Made by a program: the position numbers and the translations under genes | In this document: positions 26,191 through 37,090 of the stretch, piece by piece | Layout of the letters: each line of letters begins with the position of its first letter | How positions within the stretch are numbered: position 1 is the first letter of the stretch | Assembly (NCBI GenBank): GCA_963732775.1 | Contig: CAVTAR010000001.1 | Span: forward strand, 1,612,001-1,676,000 | Source: CAVRQM01 sp963732775 | Lineage (GTDB): Bacteria; Pseudomonadota; Alphaproteobacteria; Acetobacterales; Acetobacteraceae | DNA: 64,000 nt | Direction of reading: 5' to 3' | The notes under the pieces: model-generated | Seen by the model: the letters and a program-made list of their open reading frames with translations, nothing else | What the model was told of the DNA's origin: nothing | The model's database searches: none

Positions 26191-26736
26191 TCAGGCAGCG
26201 GGGCGGCGCACCCGATCGGCGAAGCCCTTGCGGAACTTCGCGACCTTCGGCCCGACCACCGCCCGGCAATAGCCGCTCCAGGGGTTGCGGGCGTAGTAGT
26301 CGTGATGCTCGGCCTCGGCCGGGTAGAAGGTCGTGGCGGGCGCCACCTCGGTGACGATCCGGCCCGGCCAGACGCCCTCGCGGGTGATCTCGTCGATGAC
26401 GCGGGCGGCGGCCTCGCGCTGCGCGTCGTCGGCGGCGAAGATCACGCTGCGGTATTGCGTGCCGACGTCGTTGCCCTGCCGGTCCTGGGTGGTCGGGTCG
26501 TGGATGGTGAAGAACACCCGCAGCAGGTCCTCGAAGGACAGCTCGCGCGGATCGAACGTCACCTGGACCACTTCGGCGTGCCCGGTGTCGCCGCCGCAGA
26601 CCGCCTTGTAGGTGGGGTTGACCACGGGCCCGCCGGCGTAGCCGGGCACCACGCGCAGCACGCCGCGCAGGTCGAGGAACACCGCCTCGGTGCACCAGAA
26701 GCAGCCGCCGCCGAGAATGGCTATCTGTGGTTCCAT
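26191..26736 (-). CDS. msrA: Peptide methionine (S)-S-oxide reductase
   Basis: 181 residues. Catalytic motif GGGCFWCTEAVF near the N-terminus, then GYAGGPVVNPTYK and HAEVVQVTFDP, EHHDYYARNP, and a second cysteine in SGYCRAVV that can act as resolving residue. Repairs oxidised methionine using thioredoxin. ATG at 26736 chosen; the divergent mobA-like gene starts 22 bases away, so both promoters must overlap the other gene's start. Confidence 0.95.
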   Translation of the reverse strand: MEPQIAILGGGCFWCTEAVFLDLRGVLRVVPGYAGGPVVNPTYKAVCGGDTGHAEVVQVTFDPRELSFEDLLRVFFTIHDPTTQDRQGNDVGTQYRSVIFAADDAQREAAARVIDEITREGVWPGRIVTEVAPATTFYPAEAEHHDYYARNPWSGYCRAVVGPKVAKFRKGFADRVRRPAA

Positions 26737-26758
26737 GACATCCTCCGTTCCCGCCGAT

Positions 26759-27409
26759 ATGGGCAGCCGCGATGCCGGTTCCATCGCCGCCATTCCGGCG
26801 GTCATCCTGGCCGGCGGGCGGGCGACGAGGATGGGCGGCGGCGACAAGCTGCTGATGAAGCTGCTTGGCCGGCCGATGCTGGATTGGGTGCTTCGAGGAC
26901 TGCGTCCGCAGGTGGAGGCGGTCGCGCTCAACGCCAACGGCGACCCGGCCCGCTTCGCCGCGTGGGACCTGCCGGTGCTGTCCGATCCCGTGCCCGGTCA
27001 GCCAGGCCCGCTCGCCGGCGCGCTGGCCGCGATGCTGTGGGCGCGCGCGAAGGGCTCCGCGTGGGTGCTGACGGTGCCCGGTGACACGCCGATGCTGCCG
27101 GCCGATCTCGCGGCCCGCCTTGCCGCGGCCGCCTCGGCCAGCCAAGGCATCGCTATGGCGATGTCGCGCGGCCGTATTCACCCGGTGGTCGCGGTCTGGC
27201 CGGTGGCACTCGCGCCGGCGCTGGAGCAGGCGCTCGCGGCCGGCGAGCGGCGGGTGATGGCGTGGGCCACCGCGCACGGGGCGGTGCCGGTCGCCTTCGA
27301 GGCCGGTTCCTCCGATCCGTTCGCGAACCTGAACACGCCGGCGGATTTCGCCGCACTTCAGGCTCGGATGGACAACGATAGGCCGCCGCCTCCGGCCTGC
27401 ACGCAGTAG
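26759..27409 (+). CDS. mobA: MobA-like molybdenum cofactor guanylyltransferase
   Basis: 216 residues, nucleotidyltransferase fold: ILAGGRATRMGGGDK (nucleotide-binding loop), VPGDTPMLPADL with the metal-binding aspartate, and FANLNTPADFAAL at the C-terminus, which is the MobA signature. Transfers GMP to molybdopterin. An ATG 24 bases upstream would overlap the msrA start; I prefer 26759. Confidence 0.88.
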   Translation: MGSRDAGSIAAIPAVILAGGRATRMGGGDKLLMKLLGRPMLDWVLRGLRPQVEAVALNANGDPARFAAWDLPVLSDPVPGQPGPLAGALAAMLWARAKGSAWVLTVPGDTPMLPADLAARLAAAASASQGIAMAMSRGRIHPVVAVWPVALAPALEQALAAGERRVMAWATAHGAVPVAFEAGSSDPFANLNTPADFAALQARMDNDRPPPPACTQ

Positions 27410-27421
27410 AAGCGCGCCCGC

Positions 27422-29226
27422 TCACCCGCCCTGCACGGCCTCGCGCGCCAGCTCCAGTTCCAGCCACTGCGTCTCCGCCTCGGCGAGCGCCGTCTCGGCC
27501 GTGGCCAGCGCCTCGGAGGCGCGCCGGTAGCGGGCCGGGTCGCGGGCGTACAGGTCGGGGTCGGCCAGTGCGGACTGGTGCCGGGCGATGTCGGCCTGCA
27601 ACGCCTCGATGCGCGCCGGGAGTCGTTCCAGCGCGTGCTTGTCCTTGAACGACAGTTTGCGCGAGGCCGGACCGGCGGGCGTCGCCGGCGATCGGGTCGG
27701 CCTGACGGATGCCGCCGGCGCGGCCGCCTCGCCGCGCTGGGCCAGCATGTCCGAATAGCCGCCGGCGTACTCCACCCAGCTTCCGTCGCCCTCGAAGGCG
27801 AGCGTCGCTGGTCGCGACGCGGTCGAGGAAGTCGCGGTCGTGGCTGACCAGCAGCACGGTGCCGGCGTAGTCGGCCAGCATCTCCTGCAGCATGTCGAGC
27901 GTCTCGAGGTCGAGGTCGTTGGTCGGCTCGTCCAGCACCAGCAGGTTGCTCGGCCGGGCCAGCGCCACGGCGAGCGCGAGCCGCCCCCGCTCGCCGCCGG
28001 ACAGCATGCCGACCGGCGTGCGCGCCTGCTCCGGGGCGAACAGGAAGTCCTTCATGTAGCCGATGACGTGCCGCGGCTGGCCGCCCACCACCACGGTATC
28101 GGCGTGCCCGCCGGTCAGCGTCTCGGCCAGCGTGCGGGCGGGGTCGAGGCTGTCGCGCCGCTGGTCCAGCGTCTCCATGCGCAGCGCGGCGCCGAGGCGC
28201 ACCCGACCGGCATCGGGCGCCAGCGTGCCGGTCAGCAGCGCCAGCAGCGTGGTCTTGCCGGCGCCGTTCGGGCCGACGATGCCGAGCCGGTCGCCGCGCA
28301 GCACCCGCGCGTGAGGTCGCGCACCACCGGGGCTGACGCGCCGGAGTAGGACTTCGAGATGCCGTCGGCGACGGCCACGAGCTTGCCGGAGAGGCTGGCC
28401 TCGGTCGCCGCGAGCCGCACCGCGCCGGCGCGGCCCACCGCTGTCGCGCCGCTGCGCGCGCAGCGCGTGCAGGCCCGCGAGGCGCTTCTGGTTGCGCTTG
28501 CGCCGCGCGGTCACGCCGTAGCGCAGCCAGTCCTCCTCCATGACGATCTTGCGGCCGAGCTTGTGGCGGTCGCGCTCCTCCTGCTCGAGCGCCTCGTCGC
28601 GCCAGGCCTCGAAATGCGCGAAGCCGCGGTCCATGCGGCGGGTGACGCCGCGGTCCAGCCACACCACGGCGCGGCCGAGCGACTCCAGCAGCCGGCGGTC
28701 GTGGCTGATCAGCACCAGGGCGCGAGCGCAGGCTGGCCAGCTCCGCCTCCAGCCAGGCGATCGCCGGCAGGTCGAGATGGTTGGTCGGCTCGTCGAGCAG
28801 CAGGATGTCGGGCGCCGGGGCGAGTGCCCGGGCCAGGGCGGCGCGGCGGGCCTCGCCGCCGGAGAGCCGCGCCGGGTCCTCGCTGCCGGTCAGGCCGAGC
28901 TGGCTCAGCAGTGCGGCGGCGCGGTGCGGGCCGTCGGTCGCGCTCGAGCCCGGCGTCGACGTAGTCGAGCGTGGTCGCGAACCCCGCGAGGTCCGGCTCC
29001 TGCGGCAGGTAGCGCACGGTGGTGCCGGGCTGGCGGAACACGCGGCCGGCGTCGGCGGCGAGCAGGCCGGCGGCGATGCTTGCAGCAGCGTGGACTTGCC
29101 CGAGCCGTTGCGCCCGACCAGGCACAGCCGCTCGTGCGCGCCGACGGCGAGCTCCGCGCCGGACAGGATCGGCGCGGTGCCGAGGGTGAGGGAGACCTCT
29201 TGGAGGTGCAGCAGGGGCGGTGGCAT
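27422..29226 (-). pseudogene. ABC-F ATPase (Uup/EttA type) with about six frameshifts
   Basis: All parts of a two-domain ABC-F protein are present but spread over three frames. First Walker A (GRNGSGKSTLL) and signature (LSGGEARRAALARAL) with DEPTNHLDL; a linker with EEDWLRYGVTARRKRNQKRL; a second Walker A (GPNGAGKTTLL), LSGGERGRLALAVAL and DEPTNDLDL; and a coiled-coil C-terminus from about 27775. Frame changes fall near 29079, 28945, 28715, 28460, 28310 and 27805. Motifs between them are perfect, which is unlike ordinary decay. ABC-F proteins act on the ribosome or, as Uup, in genome stability. Start at 29226. Confidence 0.85.
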
Positions 29227-29348
29227 GGCGGCTCCCTAGCACGCGGGCAGATCGAACGGTTGCGCGGGCGGAAGGGCAGGCTTGCACGGCTCGCATGACC
29301 GTGGTGTGGTCACGGCGTCGTGACCCTTATCCTTGCTGGGAGATTCGC

Positions 29349-30581
29349 ATGGCTTCTCGTCGTTCCTCGTTGCTGGCCGCCGTCGCGGCGGCGGGTCTGT
29401 GCGCCGGCGGTGGCGCGGCCCTCGCCGCCGACAAGGTGGTCAAGATCGGCTGGGACGGCTCGCTGACCGGCGGCGACGCCGAGGGCGCCATCCTGCAGCA
29501 ATACGGCACGCTGAAGGCGGTGGCCGAGGCCAACAGCAAGAAGCTGGTGAAGGGGGTGCGCTTCGAGGTCGACTCGCTCGACGACGGCACCGCGACCGCC
29601 GGCCAGTACGACCCGGTGCAGGCGGCCACCAACGCGCGCAAATTCGTCTCCGACAAGACCGTGCTCGGCATCATCGGCCCGCAGATGTCGGGCGCGGCCA
29701 AGGCGATGACGCCGATCCTGAGCCAGGCGGACCTGGTGATGATCACGCCGTCGGCGACCAACCCGGACCTGACCGACCCGAAATTCGCCGCCCAGTACAA
29801 GCCGGCGGGCAAGACGATCTTCTTTCGCACCGTGGCGACCGACGCCTTCCAGGGCCCGAACATGGCGAACTACTACGCCGAGGTGCTGAAGGTGAAGAAC
29901 GTGTACGTGCTCGACGACACCGGCGCCTATGGCGAGGGCCTGGCCGACGCCTTCCAGAAGGAGGCGGAGGCGAAGGGCATCAAGATATTGGGCCGCGACA
30001 AGCTGGATCCGAAGGCCGCCGACTATTCGGCGGTGCTGACCAAGATCAAGGCGCTGAACCCGGACTCGCTGTACTACGGCGGGGTGATGCAGGCGGGCGT
30101 GAAGCTCGTGAAGCAGACCTACGACATCATCCCGGACGTCATCAAGGGCGGCGGCGACGGCTTGCAGGACCCGGAAATGTTCACCGGCGCCGGGTTCCCG
30201 GCGGCCGACAAGTGGTACGCGACGGTGGCGAGCCCGCACGTGAACGAGGAGCCGCGCCTCGCGCAGTGGGTGAAGGACTACACCGACACCTACAAGAAGG
30301 CGCCCGACGACTACGCGGTGTGCGCCTACGACGCGACCATGGCGCTGATCGCGGCCGTCAAGAAGCTCGAGGACGCGAAGAAGCCGGTAACGCGCGCCAG
30401 CGTGCGCGCGGCGCTGGCCGGCGTGAAGGTCGACACGCTGCAGGGCGAGGTCGCGTTCGACGAGAACGGCGACCTGCAGACCAAGGTCATCAGCGTGTTC
30501 CAGGCGAAGAAGAACGACGCCTTCCCGCTCGACGACCTGGCGCATCAGTACAAGTACCTGGGCGTGGCGCCGCAGTCGTAA
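29349..30581 (+). CDS. Branched-chain amino-acid type ABC substrate-binding protein
   Basis: 410 residues, periplasmic, signal peptide to ALAA. LivJ/LivK-type fold: VVKIGWDGSLTGGDAEG at the mature N-terminus, VLGIIGPQMSGAAKAMTPIL, DLVMITPSATNPDLT, FFRTVATDAFQGPNMA, VYVLDDTGAYGEGLADAF and YDATMALIAAVKKL. Ligand unknown; the family binds Leu/Ile/Val, other amino acids or amides. GGGAGA precedes the ATG. First gene of a four-gene importer operon. Confidence 0.93.
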   Translation: MASRRSSLLAAVAAAGLCAGGGAALAADKVVKIGWDGSLTGGDAEGAILQQYGTLKAVAEANSKKLVKGVRFEVDSLDDGTATAGQYDPVQAATNARKFVSDKTVLGIIGPQMSGAAKAMTPILSQADLVMITPSATNPDLTDPKFAAQYKPAGKTIFFRTVATDAFQGPNMANYYAEVLKVKNVYVLDDTGAYGEGLADAFQKEAEAKGIKILGRDKLDPKAADYSAVLTKIKALNPDSLYYGGVMQAGVKLVKQTYDIIPDVIKGGGDGLQDPEMFTGAGFPAADKWYATVASPHVNEEPRLAQWVKDYTDTYKKAPDDYAVCAYDATMALIAAVKKLEDAKKPVTRASVRAALAGVKVDTLQGEVAFDENGDLQTKVISVFQAKKNDAFPLDDLAHQYKYLGVAPQS

Positions 30582-30612
30582 CGACGATGCCGGCCTGCTG
30601 GATCGCGCGCCG

Positions 30613-31542
30613 ATGACCACCACCGACCTGCTGGTCCAGCAGGGCATCAACGGCCTGAGCCTGGGGGCGATGTACGCGCTGCTCGCCCTCGGGTTCACGC
30701 TGGTCTACGGCATCCTGGAGCTGATCAACTTCTCGCACTTCAACGTCTTCATGGTCGGCAGCTTCGTCGGCCTGTGGACGCTGCAGCAGTTTGGCCTGGC
30801 CGGGCAGGACACGATCATGACCGGCCTGCCGCTGGTCGGCGTGCTGCTCGTCGCCCTCGCCGCCAGCATGCTCACCTCCGGCGTGCTGGGGGTGGCGATC
30901 GAGCGGGTGGCGCTGCGGCCGTTGCGCAACGTGCGCGGCCCGGCGCCGATGATCACCACGATCGGCGTCAGCTACATCCTGTTCAACCTCGTGCTGCTGT
31001 TCCTGGGCGCCGCGAGCTTCAACTACCCGAACCCGCTGCCGCGCACCCTGTACGCGATCGGCGGCGCCACGCTGCGGCTGCGCGAAATCCTGGTCTGGGT
31101 GGTGGCGCTGCTGCTGATGGGCGTGCTGACCTGGCTGGTGCGCTACACCCGCATCGGCAAGGCGATGCGCGCCACCGCGCAGGACCCGGAGGCGGCGCGC
31201 ATGATGGGGGTCGAGGTCGACCGGGTGATCGTCATCGCGTTCTTCCTGGGCTCCGCGCTGGCCGGCGCCTGCGGGCTGATCTATGGGCTGTATTACAACT
31301 ATACCAGCTACTACATCGGCTACCTGACCGGGCTGCGGGCGTTCACCGCAGCCGTGCTGGGCGGTATCGGCAACGTGCCGGGCGCAATGCTGGGCGGCAT
31401 CATCATCGGGCTGGTCGAGGCGTTCGGCGGCCAGTACATCACCGCGGCATGGACCGACGTGCTGATCTTTTCCATCCTGGTCGGCGTGCTGGTGCTGCTG
31501 CCGGCCGGCCTGCTCGGGCGCATGGCGCCGAGCAAGTCGTGA
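30613..31542 (+). CDS. livH: ABC permease LivH-type
   Basis: 309 residues, eight predicted helices. Starts GLSLGAMYALLALGFTLVYG, has INFSHFNVFMVGSF and the inner-loop EAA-like region YTRIGKAMRATAQDPEAARM that contacts the ATPase. GLRAFTAAVLGGIGNVPGAMLGG marks the C-terminal half. Its stop overlaps the GTG of the LivM-LivG fusion (31539-31542). Confidence 0.94.
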   Translation: MTTTDLLVQQGINGLSLGAMYALLALGFTLVYGILELINFSHFNVFMVGSFVGLWTLQQFGLAGQDTIMTGLPLVGVLLVALAASMLTSGVLGVAIERVALRPLRNVRGPAPMITTIGVSYILFNLVLLFLGAASFNYPNPLPRTLYAIGGATLRLREILVWVVALLLMGVLTWLVRYTRIGKAMRATAQDPEAARMMGVEVDRVIVIAFFLGSALAGACGLIYGLYYNYTSYYIGYLTGLRAFTAAVLGGIGNVPGAMLGGIIIGLVEAFGGQYITAAWTDVLIFSILVGVLVLLPAGLLGRMAPSKS

Positions 31543-33561
31543 CGACGGCGCCGGCGCGCGTTGCGTTCTGGTCGCGCCTGCGCCGCGCCTTCGACGGGCC
31601 TGGCGGCATGGCCGGCGTGGTCGGGTTGCTGGGCGTGGTCGCCGTGGCGCTGCCGGTGCTGCTCGACAACGACGCCGACCTCGACAGCCTGGCGAACGCC
31701 ACCGCGTTCGCGGTGCTGGCCCTCGGGCTCAACATCGTGGTCGGCTTCACCGGCCTGCTCGACCTCGGCTACGCGGCGTTCTTCGCGATCGGCGCGTATT
31801 TCTACGGCATCCTGACATCGTTCCAGGTCATGCCGCCCTGGAGCCCCGGATGGGCGCCGCTGGCCGCCGTCGGGCTGGTCGAGAAGCTGAACCAGGGCGG
31901 CCCGGACCTGGTGCATTTCACGCTGTCGTTCTGGCTCGCCCTGCCGCTCGCGGGCTTGCTCGCCGCGTTCTTCGGCGTGCTGTTCGGGGCGCCGACGCTG
32001 CGGCTGCGCGGCGACTACCTGGCCATCGTGACGCTCGGCTTCGGCGAGATCGTGCCGATCATCGCGCGCAACGCGAAGACCGCGACCAACGGTGCCGCCG
32101 GCCTCAACGGCGTGCAGGCGCCGCGGCTGTTCGGCGCGAGCTTCGGCATCGACGCGCTGCCGTACTACTGGACCGGCATCGGGCTGCTGGTGCTGATGCT
32201 GTTCGTGTCGATCCGGTTGCGCGACAGCCGGATCGGGCGCGCCTGGATGGCGATCCGCGAGGACGAGATCGCCGCCGGCGCGATGGGCGTGGACCGGGTG
32301 CGCTTCAAGCTGCTGGCGTTCGCCATCGGCGCCTCGTTCGCCGGCGTCACCGGGGTGTTCTACGTCGCCAAGCTGCAGACCGCGACGCCCGAGATGTTCG
32401 GGTTCCCGGTCTCGGTGATGGTGCTGGTGATGGTCGTGCTGGGCGGCATGGGCAGCGTCTGGGGCGTGGTGCTGGGGGCGGCGATCCTGACGCTGCTGCA
32501 ATCCTGGTGGCTGCCGGACCTGACCGACCGGCTGCACGTGCTGGGGGCGGCGATCGGCAACGAGTGGCTGCAGCAGATCGACCTCGCGCGCTCGATCGAA
32601 CTGATCTTCGGCATCATCCTGGTCAGCATGATGCTGTTCCGCCGCGAGGGGCTGATCCCGGCGCGCCGCCCGGTGCCGGCGCTGACGTTCGAGCAGCAGA
32701 ACGTCGCCAGCGTGCGGCGCGGCGGCTTCGCCAACGCCGCCCTGCTGGGCCAGCGCTCGGCCGCGGCGGCGCTGGAGGTGCGCGGCATCACCGTGCGCTT
32801 CGGCGGGCTGGTGGCGCTGAACCGGGTGGACCTGACCGTGCCCGCGGGCGGCGTGGTGGCCGTGATCGGGCCGAACGGGTCGGGCAAGTCGACGCTGTTC
32901 AACGTCATCACCGGGCTGGTGCCGGCCAACGCGGGCAGCATCACTTTCGAGGGGCGCGAGCTGCTCGGCTTGCAGCCGCACCGCATCCTGCAGCGCGGCG
33001 TGGCGCGGACGTTTCAGAACATCCGGCTGTTCCCGACGCTGACGGTGCTGGAGAACGTGCTGGTGGGCGAGCACGCGAACCTGCGCACCGGGCCGCTGCG
33101 CGCCATCCTGCGCCCGCCATCGACTCGGCGCGAGGAGGCGGGCGCGCGGCAATGGGCGCTCGACATCGTGACGCTGTTCGGCAATCGGCTGCTGCCGCGC
33201 ATCGCCCAGCAGGTCAGCGGCCTGTCGTACGCCAACCGCCGCCGCGTGGAGATCGCCCGCGCGCTGGCGAGCCGGCCGAAGATCCTGCTGCTGGACGAGC
33301 CGACGGCGGGGATGAACCCGGCCGAGACGCTGGAACTCGCCGAGCAGATCGCGAGCCTCAAGGCGATCGGGCTCACCGTGCTGCTGATCGAGCACAAGCT
33401 CGACGTGGTGACGCAGCTCGCCGACACGGTGGTGGTGCTGGACCACGGCGAGAAGATCGCCGAGGGGACGCCCGCCGAGGTGCGCCGCAACGAGGAGGTG
33501 CTGCGCGCCTATCTGGGCCGTGCGGCGACCGAGGCCGCGCGCGCGGGAGGCGAGGCTGTCC

Positions 33562-33572
<11 letters not shown>
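31539..33572 (+). CDS. Fused LivM permease-LivG ATPase
   Basis: 677 residues in one frame. Residues 25-375 are a LivM permease (GLNIVVGFTGLLDLGYAAFF, RLRGDYLAIVTLGFGEIVPI, RIGRAWMAIREDEIAAGAMG). Residues 410-660 are a LivG-type ATPase with Walker A GPNGSGKST (444-452), ARTFQNIRLF, signature VSGLSYANRRRVEIARAL and Walker B ILLLDEPTAGMN. The short linker is about 35 residues. The start is GTG at 31539, overlapping livH. Fusion means permease and ATPase are made 1:1; the partner LivF supplies the second ATPase. Confidence 0.93.
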
Positions 33573-34320
<748 letters not shown>

Positions 34321-34433
34321 GGGGGGGGCGGGGCGTGCTCCGTCACTCGGCGGCAGAACGATGTCGTTCCGCAACCCATGACACCTCCGAGGCGTTGATG
34401 AGGTTCGCGAGCCAGATCAGCCGCTCGACGGTC

Positions 34434-35138
34434 TTACACGCCCAGCCGCGCGTGCAGCCCGTCCAGGCCCGCCGCCGCGGCAGCGCGGGAAAACTCGGCG
34501 ACCACCCGTCCGTGCTCCATCACGTAATGCCGGTCGGCCACGGCCATCGCGAAGCGCAGGTTCTGCTCCACCAGCAGCACGGTGAAGCCGCGCGCGCGGA
34601 TCGCCTCGATGGTGCGGCCGATCTGCTGTACCACCACCGGCGCCAGGCCCTCGGTCGGCTCGTCGAGCAGCAGCAGGCGCGCCCCAGTGCGCAGGATGCG
34701 CGCGATCGCCAGCATCTGCTGCTCGCCGCCGGACAGCTTGGTGCCCGGGCTGCGCGCCCGCTCGCGCAGGTTCGGGAACAGCGTATGGATGTCGTCGAGC
34801 GCCATGCCGCCCGCGGCCACCACCGGCGGCAGCAGCAGGTTGGCCGTCACGTTCAGCCCGGCGAAGATGCCGCGCTCCTCCGGGCAGTAGCCGACGCCGG
34901 CGCGCGCCACCCGGTCCGGCCGCGCGCGCACCAGCTCCGCCTCGGCCAGCCGCACGCTGCCGGCGCGCCGCGGCACCAGGCCCATGATCGAGCGCAGCGT
35001 CGTGGTCTTGCCGGCGCCGTTGCGGCCCAGCAGCGTCACCACCTCGCCGGCGGCGACCTCGAAATCGACCCCGTGCAGCACGTGGCTCTCGCCGTACCAG
35101 GCGTTCAGGCCGGCGACCCGCAGCAGGGCCGCACTCAT
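34434..35138 (-). CDS. Second LivF-type ATPase (orphan pair)
   Basis: 234 residues: LNAWYGESHVLHGVDFEVAA, Walker A GRNGAGKTT, GYCPEERGIFAGL Q-loop, signature KLSGGEQQMLAIARIL, Walker B LLLLDEPTEGLAP. Only moderately like the livF gene 1 kb away, so not a recent copy. Paired with an upstream LivG by an ATGA overlap, with no permease or binding protein on its strand. It may serve a transporter encoded elsewhere. Confidence 0.9.
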   Translation of the reverse strand: MSAALLRVAGLNAWYGESHVLHGVDFEVAAGEVVTLLGRNGAGKTTTLRSIMGLVPRRAGSVRLAEAELVRARPDRVARAGVGYCPEERGIFAGLNVTANLLLPPVVAAGGMALDDIHTLFPNLRERARSPGTKLSGGEQQMLAIARILRTGARLLLLDEPTEGLAPVVVQQIGRTIEAIRARGFTVLLVEQNLRFAMAVADRHYVMEHGRVVAEFSRAAAAAGLDGLHARLGV

Positions 35139-35902
35139 GCCGCCAGCGCCTGCGGCGCCTCGGTGCCGAGGTAGGCGGCCAGCACCGCCGGATGCGCCGA
35201 CACGGCGGCATAGTCGCCTTCGGCCAGCACCTTGCCGCGCGCCAGGACCGTGATCCTGTCGCACAGCCCCTGCACCACCGACAGGTTGTGTTCCACCATC
35301 AGCACGGTGCGTCCGGCACGCACGCGGCGGATCAGGGCCACGATGCGGCCCACGTCCTCCTGCGTCATCCCGGCGGTCGGCTCGTCGAGCAGCATCATCA
35401 CCGGGTCGAGCGCCAGCGTCGTTGCGATCTCGAGCGCCCGCTTGCGCCCGTACGGCAGGGCCGCCGCCGGCGTGTGCGCATAGGCGCCGAGCCCGACATC
35501 GTCCAGCAGCTCCTCGGCCCGCGCATCGAAGCGCCGCAGCACGCGCGCCGGGCGCCAGAAGTCGAACGAGCCGCCGCGCACCCGCTGAAGCGCGAGCCGC
35601 ACGTTTTCCCGCGCCGATAAATGCGGGAATACGGCGGAGATCTGGAAGCTGCGCACGAGGCCGAGCCGGGCCACGGCGGCCGGCGACAGCCCGGTGATGT
35701 CGCGCCCGCGGAACCTGATCCGCCCCGCGCTGGGTCGCAGGAACTTGGTCAGCAGGTTGAAGCAGGTGGTCTTGCCGGCCCCGTTCGGGCCGATCAGGCC
35801 GTGGATCGAGCCCTCGGCGATCGCGAGGTCCACGCCCGCCACCGCCACGAAGCCGCGGAAATCGCGCGTCAGGCCGTGGGTCGTCAGCACCGGCTCGGTC
35901 AT
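35135..35902 (-). CDS. LivG-type ATPase (orphan pair)
   Basis: 255 residues: LTRDFRGFVAVAGVDLAIAE, Walker A GPNGAGKTT, VRSFQISAVFPHLSARENV (LivG-type Q-loop region), signature variant LPYGRKRALEIATTLAL, Walker B MMLLDEPTAGMTQ. ATPases of this pattern appear in amino-acid and urea/amide uptake systems. The frame extends upstream to 35953, but MTEPVL at 35902 fits the family. Confidence 0.9.
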   Translation of the reverse strand: MTEPVLTTHGLTRDFRGFVAVAGVDLAIAEGSIHGLIGPNGAGKTTCFNLLTKFLRPSAGRIRFRGRDITGLSPAAVARLGLVRSFQISAVFPHLSARENVRLALQRVRGGSFDFWRPARVLRRFDARAEELLDDVGLGAYAHTPAAALPYGRKRALEIATTLALDPVMMLLDEPTAGMTQEDVGRIVALIRRVRAGRTVLMVEHNLSVVQGLCDRITVLARGKVLAEGDYAAVSAHPAVLAAYLGTEAPQALAA

Positions 35903-35983
35903 GTCGCATCGCCTCCCTCGGCGTTTGTGGCGGCAGCTTGCGTGCCCGCGCAAGCCGCCCCAGCGCCACGCCCAGGGGCGGCG

Positions 35984-37090
35984 CTAGTCCGCCGCCAGCA
36001 TCCGCGTCCCGCGCTCGGCCACCTCGGCCACGTACGCCTCGAGGTCGGCCGCTCGGTGCGCCGCGGTATGCGCGCCGAGCACGCGCGCGCGTGCCGCCGC
36101 GCCCAAGGCACGGGCGCGCGCCGGCGACCAGTCGAGCGCGGCCAGCACGTCGTCGCTGGTGTCGGCGAGCACCACCTCGTCGCCCGGGCGCAGCACGTCC
36201 TCGATGCCGGGCCAGCGGTCGGAGAGGATCGGGCAGCCGCACGAGGCCGCCTCGAACAGGCGCACGCTCGGGCTCCATCCGGCGCGGCGCATGTCCGCGC
36301 GGGTCACGTTCAGGGTCCAGCCGAGGCTGCCGTAGAACGCCGGGTGGGCATCGGGGGGGAGGTGCTCGATGCGCTCGACATTGGCGGGCCAGGCGATGCC
36401 GGCCGGGTATTGCGGCCCGGCGACCACGAACCGCCGCTCCGGCCGGCGCCGCGCCGGCTCGAGCAGCAGCCGCTCCAGCGCCGGCTGCCGGTCGGCGCTG
36501 TAGGTGCCGAGATAGCCCAGCTCCCAGCGCCGGGCGGCACCGGTCGGCGGGTAGCGGGCCGGGTCGACCGCGCAATGCAACGCCCGCGCCCGGCGCGCCC
36601 CCCAGCGCTGCTCCAGCTCGCGCAGGATCGGCCCGCCGGTGAACGACAGGTACAGGTCGAACCGCGGGATCAGCTCGGCGGCGAGGTAGTCGCGCTCGCC
36701 GGCGGCGAGGCGGGCCAGCGTCACCGGCGTGTCGATGTCGTAGAACGCCAGCGCGCCCCGCGTCTGGCCCGCCATGTCGCAACGCATTTGGCCGAGCAGC
36801 CAGCGCGCCACCTGCACGCCGTCAGTGACGTACGAGCCCAGCATCACGAGGTCGGCGCTGCCGATGTCGCGCTGCCAGCGGCCCAGTTCGTCTGGCGAGC
36901 GATACAGCGCGAAGCGGCAGAACGGCGGCGCCGGCAGGTCGCGATGGGCGGCGTACCACGGCTGGTCGCGCTCCAGGAACAGGATGTCGTGCCCGCGCGC
37001 GTGCAGGGCGGCGAGCAGGGCGCGATACGTGGTCGCGTGGCCGTTGCCCCAGGACGAACTCAGCGACAGGCCGAGCACCACGATCCTCAT
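35984..37090 (-). CDS. CgeB-like glycosyltransferase (operon gene 7)
   Basis: 368 residues. N-terminal Rossmann-like half (MRIVVLGLSLSSSWGNGHAT, DILFLERDQPWYAAHRDLP) and a C-terminal glycosyl_transf_1-like half (LGYLGTYSADRQPALERLLL, VRLFEAASCGCPILSDRWPG). The SSxWGNGHATTYR start and the RLFEAA...G.P.LSD motif match CgeB, which in B. subtilis modifies the outer spore crust glycan. Acceptor and donor unknown. Last gene of the seven-gene minus-strand operon; its ATG overlaps the stop of the gene before it by four bases. Confidence 0.8.
   Translation of the reverse strand: MRIVVLGLSLSSSWGNGHATTYRALLAALHARGHDILFLERDQPWYAAHRDLPAPPFCRFALYRSPDELGRWQRDIGSADLVMLGSYVTDGVQVARWLLGQMRCDMAGQTRGALAFYDIDTPVTLARLAAGERDYLAAELIPRFDLYLSFTGGPILRELEQRWGARRARALHCAVDPARYPPTGAARRWELGYLGTYSADRQPALERLLLEPARRRPERRFVVAGPQYPAGIAWPANVERIEHLPPDAHPAFYGSLGWTLNVTRADMRRAGWSPSVRLFEAASCGCPILSDRWPGIEDVLRPGDEVVLADTSDDVLAALDWSPARARALGAAARARVLGAHTAAHRAADLEAYVAEVAERGTRMLAAD

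Noticed and set aside
34321..34433. Possible gene tail (reading KTVERLIWLANLINASE on the minus strand) and a short gaacg/cgttc hairpin between convergent livF genes
   Set aside because: Only about 30 residues, with no start or family. The hairpin stem is five bases without a T run, too weak to call a terminator.
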